Positions 53,195-61,415 of a stretch of DNA of 64,000 bases are shown piece by piece (position 1 is the stretch's first letter; each line of letters opens with the position of its first letter). Under the pieces are notes generated by a model. That model was not told where the DNA came from. It searched no databases and worked only from the letters and a program-made list of their open reading frames with translations. Where the stretch lies: NCBI GenBank assembly GCA_022711755.1, contig JAKLEA010000006.1:186001-250000 (forward strand). The letters run 5' to 3'. This DNA comes from Planctomycetota bacterium (lineage in GTDB: Bacteria > Planctomycetota > Brocadiia > SM23-32 > JAKLEA01). The position numbers and the translations under genes are program-made.

Positions 53195-54262
53195 TCAATA
53201 CTTTCCCAGCTTCTTCGCCAGCTCGACTATCCCCCGGAAATCCTCCAGGCTGACGCTCGAAGGCACGGAATGATCCGATGAGAAGACGTATCCGCCGTTC
53301 TCCTTCAGGGCAGGCACGACCTTCCGCATCTCCGCCTCGATCTCATCCCGCTTGTCCCACAGCACCGCGTTGATGCCGCCGTGCAGGAGGAGCTTGTCGC
53401 CGAATTCCTTCTTCACCTTGATCGGGTCCACGCCGGCCTTTACCTCCAGCGGATTCAGCCCGTCAAGCCCCATCTCGACGAACTCCGGCAGGAACGGAAC
53501 GATATTCCCGCACGAATGGAGCGTGGCGACGATGCCCTTCGCGTGCGCCCAGTCAATCGCCCGCTGCTGTACGGGCTTGAGCAGTTCGCGGTACATCTTC
53601 AGCGAAAAGAACTGGTTGTACTTGTAACCCATGTCGTCCGGCCAGCGCACGCCGTCGAAGGTATAACCCTCATCCCATATCATCTGAAGCGTCGCCAGCC
53701 CCATATCCAGAAAGTGATTGAACATGTCAACGCACCATTCCGGATCGGTCGCCATGGCCATGAGCAGCCGCTCCGTGCCGACCGTCCATGCGTGCGTGAC
53801 GTCGAAGCCGAACCAGAGTCCGCCCTCGATCCAGTAGCCCTTCTCGCGCCACGATTTAAAGTTGCTCTTAAGGTGATCCCAGTTCACGCGGTCGCGCGTG
53901 GGGGTCATGCGATTCTTCGCGTCAAGCCAGGCGTCCGGGGATTTCACCTTGAAATCCAGGAATTCGGGCGTCGAGGCCGCGTGACGCCATTGTTTGAGCG
54001 TCGCGCCCCATCCGGTGGTGGAGATCGTGTATTCGTCGGTCTGCTCGATGACCTTGCTCTCGTAGCGCGGGCTGATGTCCGCGCCGACACCCGCCGTGTG
54101 GTCAAGCCCGAAGTAGTCCACGTAGCTCACGTCCTTCGGCATACCCTCGCGCTGCCAGCGCTCTATCGTCGCGCCCCAGGGACCGTCAATGATCGGGACG
54201 CGGTCCGCCTCCCGGTGTTCGTACATCCGTTTGAATCGCTCGTATGAAGTCATCCCGGCCAT
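53195..54262 (-). CDS. URO-D-family protein (corrinoid methyltransferase/MtaA-like)
   Basis: A 355-residue TIM-barrel protein of the uroporphyrinogen decarboxylase superfamily. It has a LHSCG zinc-site motif (His249, Cys251) as in MtaA/CmuA-type methyltransferases, a barrel strand DGLNPLEVKAG, LLLHGGINAVLW and SSDHSVP. The haem-pathway HemE Asp/Arg signatures at the N-terminus are missing, so true HemE is unlikely. Such proteins are common in Planctomycetota-type genomes and may act on corrinoid-borne methyl groups or unknown carbon compounds. Confidence 0.8.
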   Translation of the reverse strand: MAGMTSYERFKRMYEHREADRVPIIDGPWGATIERWQREGMPKDVSYVDYFGLDHTAGVGADISPRYESKVIEQTDEYTISTTGWGATLKQWRHAASTPEFLDFKVKSPDAWLDAKNRMTPTRDRVNWDHLKSNFKSWREKGYWIEGGLWFGFDVTHAWTVGTERLLMAMATDPEWCVDMFNHFLDMGLATLQMIWDEGYTFDGVRWPDDMGYKYNQFFSLKMYRELLKPVQQRAIDWAHAKGIVATLHSCGNIVPFLPEFVEMGLDGLNPLEVKAGVDPIKVKKEFGDKLLLHGGINAVLWDKRDEIEAEMRKVVPALKENGGYVFSSDHSVPSSVSLEDFRGIVELAKKLGKY

Positions 54263-54475
54263 CTCTGCTCTCCTTCAATGGACTTGGAACCGCGCTGCGC
54301 CCGCGCACTCGTGCACACTACGCGCGTCTGCGCACATGTGCATCTTCCCACGACATAGCCTATTTTGTTCCGGGCGGCGACGCAACACGCCGCCGTAAAA
54401 TTCCCCGCTTGCACTGCCGCGTGTGATATACTGCCCCCGTTCGCGCGAAACATCATGACCGCAAGGAGACGAAAC

Positions 54476-55522
54476 ATGAACACCCCGCGTTCACGCTCGT
54501 CGCGGCTGTGCAGCATGGCGCTCTGCGCGTTGTTCGCGCTCGTTGCGCCGGCGGCCGGCTGCGTCCACGGGAGGGCAGAAATGAACGACGAAAAACCGGT
54601 CCCGTCAACCGACGGCCCCCGCACCACCGACGGCAGACCCCTGATCATGAAACTCGGCACGATTGACTGCGACATGGTCGAGACCACGCCCATAGTCTTC
54701 AACGGACGGCTCTACCGCTTCGAATACGTCCGCAAGAACCACTGGAGCAACAAGACCGGCGATTCATACTTCCGCTTCATTGACGTCGAGACCGGCGCGG
54801 CCACCCCGGACTTCGCCAAGGGCTATCACCTCGGCAGCGCGCACGTCGAGGGCGACACCGTTTACGTCTACGGCGTGGACATCTGGGACGGCTCCCGGAT
54901 GCAGGTCTTCTGGTCGAAGAACATGCGCGAGTGGAAGGACAAGACCGCCCTCGAAATGCCCGGCTGCGGCATGTTCAACAACTCCGTCTGCCTGGGCAGG
55001 GGCCGCTACATAATGGCCATCGAGTTCGGCAGGCCGCCGGAGATGGTCGGCGAACGCTTCACGATCTTCTTCGCGGAGTCCACGGACCTGATCAACTGGA
55101 AGATAATGCCGGAGAATTACGTTTATTCGAGGGACCGCTACACGGCCTGCCCCGTCATCCGCTACCTGGACGGCTGGTATTACATGATATACCTTGAAGC
55201 CCGCCCCGGTGGGACGTATGAGCCTTATATCGTCCACTCGCGCAACCTGGCCCAGTGGGAGCCGAGCAGTCTCAATCCCGTCATGCGCTTCTCTCCGGAG
55301 GACAAGCTGCTGGCCAACCCCGCCCTGACGCCGGAGCAGCGGGAGCATATAACCAAGGCCGTCAACATCAACAACTGCGACGTGGACGTCTGCGAGTTCA
55401 AGGGCCGGACCGTCATCTGCTACTGCTGGGGCAACCAGCAGGGGACTGAGTTCCTGGCCGAGGCGGAATACGCCGGCAGCGTCGCAAACTTCCTGAAGGG
55501 CTGGTTCCCGGTGGAGAAATGA
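54476..55522 (+). CDS. Exported lipoprotein, glycosidase-like beta-propeller (GH43/GH32 type)
   Basis: From ATG 54476 (AAGGAG upstream) the protein is 348 residues. It has a lipoprotein signal LCALFALVAPAAGC. The body has repeated propeller-like units, such as IVFNGRLYRFEYVR, VEGDTVYVYGVDIWDGSRMQ, VFWSKNMREWK, FNNSVCLGRGRYIMAIEFG, RYTACPVIRYLDGWYYMIYL and VHSRNLAQWEPS. This pattern is typical of five-bladed GH43/GH130-like folds. Catalytic residues cannot be assigned by eye, so substrate and even activity are uncertain. Confidence 0.65.
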   Translation: MNTPRSRSSRLCSMALCALFALVAPAAGCVHGRAEMNDEKPVPSTDGPRTTDGRPLIMKLGTIDCDMVETTPIVFNGRLYRFEYVRKNHWSNKTGDSYFRFIDVETGAATPDFAKGYHLGSAHVEGDTVYVYGVDIWDGSRMQVFWSKNMREWKDKTALEMPGCGMFNNSVCLGRGRYIMAIEFGRPPEMVGERFTIFFAESTDLINWKIMPENYVYSRDRYTACPVIRYLDGWYYMIYLEARPGGTYEPYIVHSRNLAQWEPSSLNPVMRFSPEDKLLANPALTPEQREHITKAVNINNCDVDVCEFKGRTVICYCWGNQQGTEFLAEAEYAGSVANFLKGWFPVEK

Positions 55523-55549
55523 CGCGAGGCACACGGTTCGCCCGGGAAC

Positions 55550-55966
55550 TCATTCAGCGCCATAAACCGCCAGGAATTCCGCCGGCGACATTATGGATAT
55601 CGGGCTGCGCGGAAAGTGGTCGGGATTGCGGGTGACTATGAATTCCGACCCGGACTGAACGGCCGAGTGGTACTGAATCGCGTCCTCGAAATCGGGGAAA
55701 CCCGAATCAATCGCTTGGTTGATGATCTGCGCGGTCAGATCAACCGGCCTGAACACGTCTCGCAGAAGGCGGACCGCCTTGCCTGCTTTACGCGTGTCCG
55801 CATATTTCTTTAGGACATAGAAGCAGTTGTTGAAGCTGATCGCGGATATGAAGCCTGAGACGCTTCCGGATTCCGACAGGTTCCAGACACGCATTGAATC
55901 CGCGTAGAAAGCCTCGCGCCGCGCCAGGACGTCAAGCAGCACGTTGGTGTCAACAAAGACATTCAT
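55550..55966 (-). CDS. PIN-domain toxin (VapC-like ribonuclease)
   Basis: A 138-residue PIN-domain protein. The acidic cluster is present: MNVFVDTNVLLDVLARR (Asp6), DFEDAIQYHSAV with Glu/Asp, and FIVTRNPDHF near the end. These would bind Mg2+ and cut RNA. Its start overlaps the upstream small gene by four bases, the usual toxin-antitoxin layout. Confidence 0.88.
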   Translation of the reverse strand: MNVFVDTNVLLDVLARREAFYADSMRVWNLSESGSVSGFISAISFNNCFYVLKKYADTRKAGKAVRLLRDVFRPVDLTAQIINQAIDSGFPDFEDAIQYHSAVQSGSEFIVTRNPDHFPRSPISIMSPAEFLAVYGAE

Positions 55967-56214
55967 CGCGCGTGCCTTTCAAGGAGCGCCTCTTCAATCA
56001 TCTCTCTGTCGCTCTTGCCTTCCGGAAGGCTGACCAGCCCGGTCGCCTTGCGCGTGAGCGGGCCGGGCTTCGCCGTCTTCTCCTTCTCACGCATTACCGC
56101 CAGCAGAAAACGCGAAAACATGGAGGAAAGGGACGTTCCCTCCTGCTCCGCTAGATTTTTGGCTTTCTCAATCAGTTCCCGGTCGGCGCTCAGCGTCAAC
56201 TTCGTCATGGGCAT
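55963..56214 (-). CDS. Antitoxin partner of the PIN toxin (DUF6364/RHH-like)
   Basis: From ATG 56214, seven bases after GGAG, the protein is 83 residues: MPMTKLTLSADRELIEKAKN then LAEQEGTSLSSMFSRFLLAV. A short beta strand followed by two helices fits a ribbon-helix-helix DNA-binding antitoxin of the DUF6364 group. The C-terminal helix (SDREMIEEALLERHAR) would block the toxin. An alternative start at 56238 adds eight residues before the ribosome site and is less likely. Confidence 0.75.
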   Translation of the reverse strand: MPMTKLTLSADRELIEKAKNLAEQEGTSLSSMFSRFLLAVMREKEKTAKPGPLTRKATGLVSLPEGKSDREMIEEALLERHAR

Positions 56215-56386
56215 TGTTGGTCTCCTCATACGTGCCATTAGTTATGATTATACGTATTCGACACAACTGCCGCAAGGAGATGCCCATCTTCACGGACCAT
56301 CCCGCGCAATCCCGACTCGCGCCTTCAACATACATTGAAGCCCGTCGCCTGTTCTGGTATCGTCACGCTCCCGAATGCGGTTGCGG

Positions 56387-56463
56387 GTGTGCAAAACCTG
56401 CGGTTTTGCACACCCTACCAGATCCCGAATGTAGGGTGGGTTCTCAGCGAAGCGGAACCCACC
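56387..56463. repeat. Two CACCCTAC-type hairpins upstream of proS
   Basis: GTGTGCAAAACC/GGTTTTGCACAC is a perfect 12-bp stem with a three-base loop (56387-56413), followed by CCTAC. GTAGGGTGGGTTCTC ... GAACCCACC (56431-56463) is the reverse orientation of the 1657-1887 type. The remainder of the 56215-56520 gap shows no leader peptide, T box or other obvious regulator of proS. Confidence 0.85.
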
Positions 56464-56520
56464 AGAACCAATTCCGCAAATAATTCCGCGTGGACGCGGA
56501 ACAACCTTGGTTGAATTCAC

Positions 56521-58227
56521 ATGCGCTGGTCAAAAACACTGATACCGACACTGAAGGAACAACCCGCCGAGGCCGAGGTGCGAAGCCACAGCCTCATGAT
56601 CCGCGCGGGACTCATCCGCCGCCTCGGCGCCGGACTTTACGACTACCTCCCCGCCGGCATGCGCTCGCTGCTCAAGGCAACCGCCATCGTGCGCCAGGAG
56701 ATGGACCGCGCCGGCGCGCTGGAAATCCTCATGCCGGTCGTCTGGCCGCAGAGCCTCGTTGAGGAAAGCGGACGCCTGGACGTCTTCGGCGACCTGCTCA
56801 TCCGCTTCAAGGACCGCAACGGCAGGCCGCACATACTCGCCCCCACGCACGAGGAAACCGTCACGGACATCGTCCGCAACGAGGTTAACTCCTACCGCCA
56901 GTTGCCGATAAACCTCTACCACATCCAGACCAAGTTCCGCGACGAAATCCGCCCGCGCTTCGGCGTCCTGCGCAGCCGCGAGTTCATCATGAAGGACGCA
57001 TACAGCTTCGACGCCGACGCCGAGGGGCTGAATCGCAGCTACCAGTTGATGTACGACGCATACGTGCGCGTCTTCAAGCGCTGCGGGCTGAAGTGCATCG
57101 CCGTGGAGGCGGACACCGGCGCGATGGGCGGCGACGCGTCGCACGAGTTCATGGTCCCCAGCCCCATCGGCGACGATCTCTTCGTCCGCTGCGAAGAGTG
57201 CGGCTACGCGGCCAACCTCGAGCGCGCGGAGATCAGACCCCTGCCCGACGCCCGCTCCGGAAAGGAAGACAAGCTCGAATGCGTTGACACGCCGAACCAG
57301 CGCACCATCGAACAGGTGACGGCCTTCCTGGGCTGCCGCGCCGACCGCATGATAAAGACGCTCATCTACGTCGCCGACGGCAAACCCGTCGCGGCGCTCG
57401 TGCGGGGAGACCATGAGGTCAACGAGGTGAAACTCAAGAAGACCCTCGGCGCGAAGCAGCTTGAGCTTGCCGACGAGGCGACGATCCGCGCGGCCACCAG
57501 CGCGCCGGTCGGATTCGCCGGGCCGGTCGGCATCAAGTGCCGCGTGATATGCGATCAGGCGGTGACGGTCGTTAACAACTGCGTCACCGGGGCGAACAAG
57601 GCCGACGCACACATTATAAACGTGAACATGGGGCGCGACTGGAAGCCCGACGTCGTCGCGGACATCCGCGTGGCGACCAACGCGGATCTCTGCCCGAAAT
57701 GCGGCAAGCCGTTCAAGGTCTCCAACGGCGTCGAGATCGGCCACGTCTTCAAGCTAGGGACGAAATACAGCGACGCGCTGGGCGCGAAATTCCTCGACGC
57801 CGAGGGAAAAGAGAAATCCTGCATCATGGGCTGCTACGGCATCGGCGTGAACCGCCTGCTGGCCGCCCGCATCGAGCAGGCGAACGACGACAACGGGATC
57901 ATCTGGTCCCGTTCGCTGGCCCCATATGAGGCGGCCGTCATCCCGACGAACGTAACCGACCCCGCCATCTTCCAGGCGGCGGAGAAGGTCTACGCCGGCC
58001 TTATGGAGACGGGCGTTGACACGATACTGGACGACCGGGATCAAAGCCCCGGCTTCAAGTTCAAGGACAGCGACCTTGTGGGCTTCCCCCTGAAGGTCAT
58101 CATCGGGAAGAAGTTCCAGAAGACGGGCGAGATGGAGCTGAAGCTCCGCAGCGGCGGGGAGGCGGTCTTCGCGGCGGCGGACAATGTCGTGCAGAAGGCG
58201 CGGCAGATGCTCGACTCGTGCGAGTGA
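56521..58227 (+). CDS. proS: Prolyl-tRNA synthetase (bacterial type)
   Basis: A 568-residue class II synthetase. It has LIRRLGAGLYDYLPAG, the class II motif 2 region KFRDEIRPRFGVLRSREFIM, an INS editing domain (DRMIKTLIYVADGKPVAALV) between motifs 2 and 3, GCYGIGVNRLLAA (motif 3) and an anticodon-binding C-terminus with DDRDQSPGFKFKDSDLVGFP. It charges tRNA-Pro and clears mischarged Ala-tRNA-Pro. ATG 56521 has no strong ribosome site. It heads a tight run with DUF4416, ogt and coaD. Confidence 0.95.
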   Translation: MRWSKTLIPTLKEQPAEAEVRSHSLMIRAGLIRRLGAGLYDYLPAGMRSLLKATAIVRQEMDRAGALEILMPVVWPQSLVEESGRLDVFGDLLIRFKDRNGRPHILAPTHEETVTDIVRNEVNSYRQLPINLYHIQTKFRDEIRPRFGVLRSREFIMKDAYSFDADAEGLNRSYQLMYDAYVRVFKRCGLKCIAVEADTGAMGGDASHEFMVPSPIGDDLFVRCEECGYAANLERAEIRPLPDARSGKEDKLECVDTPNQRTIEQVTAFLGCRADRMIKTLIYVADGKPVAALVRGDHEVNEVKLKKTLGAKQLELADEATIRAATSAPVGFAGPVGIKCRVICDQAVTVVNNCVTGANKADAHIINVNMGRDWKPDVVADIRVATNADLCPKCGKPFKVSNGVEIGHVFKLGTKYSDALGAKFLDAEGKEKSCIMGCYGIGVNRLLAARIEQANDDNGIIWSRSLAPYEAAVIPTNVTDPAIFQAAEKVYAGLMETGVDTILDDRDQSPGFKFKDSDLVGFPLKVIIGKKFQKTGEMELKLRSGGEAVFAAADNVVQKARQMLDSCE

Positions 58228-58252
58228 CAGCGGTTCGCGCGGAGGGTCCCGG

Positions 58253-58831
58253 ATGGGAAGCGTCGGCAGTCCCGATCCCGTGATGCTCATCTGCGGCATT
58301 CTCGTCTCGCGGGAGGACCTGCTCCCGGAGGTCGAGAAACGCCTGATCACCGACTTCGGGGCCGTCCGCATCGCAAGCGATCCCATTCCATTCCGGTGGA
58401 CGTCATATTACGATAAGGAGATGGGGACGGGGATCACGCGGCGGCTTCTCGTTTTCCGCGACCTGATCTGCCCCGGCGACATAGCGCGCATCAAGCTCCG
58501 GACCAACGAGATGGAAGCGGATTTCGCCAGCGATCCGGGGGCCGGCGTCCCGCGCCCGGTGAACCTCGATCCGGGTTACATGGACGGCTCGCGCATCGTC
58601 CTGGCGACGACGAAGGACAATTCGCATAGAATCTACCTCGCGCAGGGGATTTACGCGGAACTGACCCTGAGCTACCGAAAGGGAGCATACAGGCACTATG
58701 AGTGGACTTATCCGGACTACCGATCGGAGGAGTACAAGGGCTTCTTCGAGAAGGCGCGTCTCGACTTCCTGCGCGAGCGCGCAGGCTTGCGCGAGCGCGC
58801 AAGAGAACGACCGGGTCGCCAGGACGATTGA
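58253..58831 (+). CDS. DUF4416 protein
   Basis: A 192-residue protein fitting DUF4416: MLICGILVSREDLLPEVEKR, RWTSYYDKEMGTGITRRLLV, NLDPGYMDGSRIVLATTKD, GIYAELTLSYRKGAYRHYEW and FFEKARLDFLRER. Function is unknown. It occurs mostly in deltaproteobacterial, Omnitrophota and PVC-type genomes. ATG 58253 follows GGAGGG. The last ~15 residues (AGLRERARER) come from a short GCGCGAG direct repeat, and the gene end overlaps the ogt frame. Confidence 0.8.
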   Translation: MGSVGSPDPVMLICGILVSREDLLPEVEKRLITDFGAVRIASDPIPFRWTSYYDKEMGTGITRRLLVFRDLICPGDIARIKLRTNEMEADFASDPGAGVPRPVNLDPGYMDGSRIVLATTKDNSHRIYLAQGIYAELTLSYRKGAYRHYEWTYPDYRSEEYKGFFEKARLDFLRERAGLRERARERPGRQDD

Positions 58832-59423
58832 GACCCCGGTCGGGCCGCTTGAGGCGACGGTCTCCAAGCGCGGCGTTTTCTCGCTGCGGCTTGCCGCCCG
58901 CGTCCCAGAAGCATTGCGGCATGACGCCGGCATCCCTGGAGTGCGGCAGACTTGCTGCCGCCCTGCCGTTGGCCGCAGCTTGCTGCGGGGCCGCAGATTG
59001 CTGCGGCAATCACAATCCGCCGCAACGCGCCTCGCCCAACTCTCTGATGCGCTCGCCCGCTACTTCGCATCCGGCGAATGGGATTGCGGAATCGCCCTGG
59101 ATTACGAAGGAATACCCGAATGGCGGCGGCGCGTCTATGAAACATTACGCCGCGTCCCGCCCGGGAAAACGATCTCCTACGGCGCGCTTGCCGACGCTGC
59201 GGGAATGCCCGGATCGGCGCGCGCCGTCGGCGCGGCCATGCGCATGAACAGGCATCTCATCCTCGTCCCGTGCCACCGCGTCGTCGCGGCTGACGGCTCG
59301 CTCTGCGGCTTCTCCGCCGGGATTGAAACCAAGCGCGCGCTTCTGGCATTGGAAGGCGTCCCTTTGAATAACGACCGTGTGCCATTCGACTTCATGATCC
59401 GGCTTGACGGGAGGACGAAATGA
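58698..59423 (+). CDS. ogt: Methylated-DNA--protein cysteine methyltransferase with repeat insertions
   Basis: The C-terminal domain is intact: PPGKTISYGALADAAGMPGS, ARAVGAAMRMN, and the acceptor Cys in PCHRVVAADG (Cys192 from ATG 58698), then GFSAGIETKRALL. It repairs O6-alkylguanine by taking the alkyl group on Cys. Family homology begins at RTIETPVGPLEA (about 58827), but no normal start codon lies there; the ATG at 58698 overlaps DUF4416 by 134 bases and adds repeat-coded Ala/Ser residues. Between RVPEALRHD and ARYFASGEW about 30 residues (GVRQTCCRPAVGRSL and LRGRRLLRQS) are encoded by three hairpin repeats inserted in frame. The stop overlaps the coaD start (ATGA). Confidence 0.82.
   Translation: MSGLIRTTDRRSTRASSRRRVSTSCASAQACASAQENDRVARTIETPVGPLEATVSKRGVFSLRLAARVPEALRHDAGIPGVRQTCCRPAVGRSLLRGRRLLRQSQSAATRLAQLSDALARYFASGEWDCGIALDYEGIPEWRRRVYETLRRVPPGKTISYGALADAAGMPGSARAVGAAMRMNRHLILVPCHRVVAADGSLCGFSAGIETKRALLALEGVPLNNDRVPFDFMIRLDGRTK
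58943..59006. repeat. Hairpin repeats inserted in frame within ogt
   Basis: Three short palindromes of one type: GCGGCAG/CTGCCGC (58943-58961), CCGCAG/CTGCGG with CTTG loop (58973-58988) and CCGCAG/CTGCGG with ATTG loop (58991-59006). All share GCAG-nn-TTGCTGC. They lie in a loop region between the N-terminal and catalytic domains and keep the reading frame open. Confidence 0.75.
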
Positions 59424-59914
59424 ACAAGCGGCGGGCAATTTACGCCGGCAGCTTCGATCCGCTGACCGAGGGCCACATGTACATGATCCGCGAGGGCGCA
59501 AAGCTCTTTGACCAGCTTGTCGTCGCGGTTGGCTCGAACCCGGACAAGCGTTATACCTTCCCGGCCGAGGAGCGGATCGCGGTCATCGCCGAAAGCGTCA
59601 AAGACGTGACGAACGTCAGCGTAGCGCAGTTCCAGGGGAAATTCCTCGTGGACTTTGCAAGCGATATCGGCGCGAGCTATCTCCTCCGGGGGATCAGAAC
59701 GGAGGAGGACTACACGTTCGAGCGGACGATGCGCAACGTCAACGCGGACATGAACCCGAAGATCACGAGCGTATTCCTCATGCCGCCGCGCGAATTTGCG
59801 GAGGTCAGCTCCAGTTTCGTCAAGGGACTCGTCGGCCCCGTCGGATGGGAGAAGATCGTCCGTAAATACGTCCCCCCGGCGGCATTCGATCTGCTGGTTC
59901 GGAAGACGCGCTAG
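59420..59914 (+). CDS. coaD: Phosphopantetheine adenylyltransferase
   Basis: A 164-residue nucleotidyltransferase with the (T/H)xGH motif in YAGSFDPLTEGHMYMIREGA, LVVAVGSNPDKRYTF, LLRGIRTEEDYTFERTMRNV and the ISSTxxR-like EVSSSFVKGLVG. It makes dephospho-CoA, the penultimate step of CoA synthesis. The start overlaps ogt by four bases. The next gene follows after a structured 116-base stretch. Confidence 0.95.
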   Translation: MNKRRAIYAGSFDPLTEGHMYMIREGAKLFDQLVVAVGSNPDKRYTFPAEERIAVIAESVKDVTNVSVAQFQGKFLVDFASDIGASYLLRGIRTEEDYTFERTMRNVNADMNPKITSVFLMPPREFAEVSSSFVKGLVGPVGWEKIVRKYVPPAAFDLLVRKTR

Positions 59915-59940
59915 GGCGGGACAGGAGCGTGAATTACGTA

Positions 59941-60056
59941 AAGGCGCAAGCCTCCGCAACGGTTTGCTCTGTGCCTGCGACGCCTCACGCAGGGAGGCTA
60001 ATTCCCTAAAGGGACATAAAGGATGCCATTCGTAGCGATAAAAGCGGAGGCGCCTT
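59941..60056 (+). ncRNA. Possible structured RNA leader overlapping a ribosome site
   Basis: A seven-bp outer stem AAGGCGC (59941-59947)/GCGCCTT (60050-60056) encloses GCCTCC (59950-59955)/GGAGGC (59993-59998), which in turn holds GCAA/TTGC (59956-59967) and CCTGCG/CGCAGG (59974-59993). Then comes TCCC/GGGA (60003-60013). The outer 3' strand begins at the last base of GGAGG (60046-60050), the ribosome site of the next gene. The architecture suggests a translation switch. It matches no riboswitch class I can name. Folding is by eye only. Confidence 0.35.
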
Positions 60057-60060
60057 CGAA

Positions 60061-60411
60061 TTGATAGCTTTACTTACTCCCCTTGTAATACTCTTTCTTG
60101 GAGTTGGCGTATTGGGAACTTCGGTTTCGTTGTTGATCGCCGCAAGAGTTCTCGGTCATACCCACGTCACGTTCGGCGATGCCTTCATGGTCTGCTTCGG
60201 ATCGGGCCTGATTTGCGCGGCGATCCTCGCAATATCCGATTTTATCGGGCATCCCATCGTTGGCGGGCTGGGATGCTTAGTATTGGAAATAGGCATTACC
60301 AAGGAATATTTTGGTTTGTCGCTGTGGGATACCTTGGTTTTGTGGACGGTACAAGTGCTTGTTGGTGTTGTACTCGGCATCGGCGGTATAATTTTGTTTC
60401 AGGCGCTCTGA
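60061..60411 (+). CDS. Small four-helix membrane protein, unknown
   Basis: A 116-residue hydrophobic protein beginning MIALLTPLVILFLGVGVLGT, with about four membrane spans and few charged residues. TTG 60061 follows GGAGG by ten bases. It is more AT-rich than the neighbouring genes, which hints at transfer or weaker codon selection. No family was recognised. Its ribosome site lies at the edge of a possible RNA fold. Confidence 0.65.
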   Translation: MIALLTPLVILFLGVGVLGTSVSLLIAARVLGHTHVTFGDAFMVCFGSGLICAAILAISDFIGHPIVGGLGCLVLEIGITKEYFGLSLWDTLVLWTVQVLVGVVLGIGGIILFQAL

Positions 60412-60450
60412 TTCACGTTGCTGAAACTGAATGATTGCCGGAGAGAAACC

Positions 60451-61257
60451 ATGAAATTAAAGAGCTTTGTCAGTCTGGCGTTTGTTCTCGTCGCCGCCCT
60501 GTCCGCGTCGGCGTCGGCTGAATTGAAGATCGAGAATCTCGCCTTCCGAATGGCCAAGTACGGCCCCGTCTGCGGGAAGGCCGAATACTGCGTCGGCGAG
60601 ACGGTCTACCTCACGTGCGACATGACCGGGATGCAGACCGATCCGGAAGGGCGGGTTGACGTCGAGATCAACATGACCGTCCAGACAAGGGAGGGGCAGG
60701 TCCTCGTGCCGAGCAAGAGGGTGGTCGCGCTGCAGGAAAAGCCGCTCTATTCCGCCGGACGGCTGGCGGTCGTCCTGAACGTCACGCCGGGCGCGGAATG
60801 GCCGAAGGGCGAATATGTCGTCAAGGTCGAGGCCGGGGACCGCGCCGCCAACGCCACCGCCGGGGCGGAGTTCGCCTTCACGCTGACGCCGCCGCGCTTC
60901 GGCCTGCTTGACGCGCGGATGGCGCTGGACGCCGAGGGCCAGGCGCTCATCCCCTTCCACGTTCAGAAGGGCATGCACGCATACATTCTCATGACGCTTG
61001 CCGCGCCGACCTACGGGGAGAACAACCTGCTGGATATCTCGCTGGACATCAACGTCCGCGACGAGGCGGGAAACCTTGTCGGCTCGCAGAACGTCCTTGA
61101 CGTCCGTCAGAACCTGGGCCAGCCGATCCTTTTCATCCCCGTCAACGTCAGTCTCAGCTTCAACGTGCCGGGAAAACTGGAGTATGAACTGGTCGTCCTG
61201 GACCGCAACTCCCGCAAGGCGGAATCCGTGAAGCTGCCCGTGGTTGTCCACGAATAA
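60451..61257 (+). CDS. Exported beta-rich protein, unknown
   Basis: A 268-residue protein with a signal peptide (MKLKSFVSLAFVLVAALSAS, cleaved near ASA-E). The remainder is made of two or three Ig-like beta domains (EGRVDVEINMTVQTREGQVL; FGLLDARMALDAEGQALIPF; LEYELVVLDRNSRKAESVKL). It is probably periplasmic or surface-attached. ATG 60451 follows GGAGAGAAACC. No enzyme motif was seen and the family was not recognised. Confidence 0.65.
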   Translation: MKLKSFVSLAFVLVAALSASASAELKIENLAFRMAKYGPVCGKAEYCVGETVYLTCDMTGMQTDPEGRVDVEINMTVQTREGQVLVPSKRVVALQEKPLYSAGRLAVVLNVTPGAEWPKGEYVVKVEAGDRAANATAGAEFAFTLTPPRFGLLDARMALDAEGQALIPFHVQKGMHAYILMTLAAPTYGENNLLDISLDINVRDEAGNLVGSQNVLDVRQNLGQPILFIPVNVSLSFNVPGKLEYELVVLDRNSRKAESVKLPVVVHE

Positions 61258-61343
61258 CCGCAGGGCGCGTCCTGAGACTAGCGCGTCCGCTGCGGAGGCC
61301 TTGGGGCGACGTGAGAACGCACCTTCAGCATCACGTGGGTTGG

Positions 61344-61395
61344 CGGTGCGTTCTCGCTTCGCGACGTTTCGTCGCGCGCGCTCGGACGCACCCTA
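61344..61395. repeat. CACCCTAC-type hairpin repeat
   Basis: GGTGCGTTCTCGCTTCGCGA, then an inner CGTCGCGCGC segment and CTCGGACGCACCCTAC. It closely resembles the 48665-48697 unit with an extended loop. It lies between the exported protein and the convergent PfkB kinase gene. Confidence 0.75.
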
Positions 61396-61415
61396 CGATT
61401 GAACGCCGAAGGCCT

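Noticed and set aside
53381..54247. Plus-strand ORF opposite the URO-D-family gene
   Set aside because: The minus strand carries the conserved family motifs; the plus frame has none.
56215..56520. Leader peptide or T box upstream of proS, by analogy with leuS
   Set aside because: No Pro-rich short ORF, no terminator and no T-box core sequence were found; the gap is filled by dispersed hairpins.
59941..59980. c-di-GMP (GEMM-I) riboswitch
   Set aside because: CGCAAGCCTCC is on the plus strand and a CACAGAGCAAACC-like piece on the minus strand; the two halves are not in the required order on either strand.
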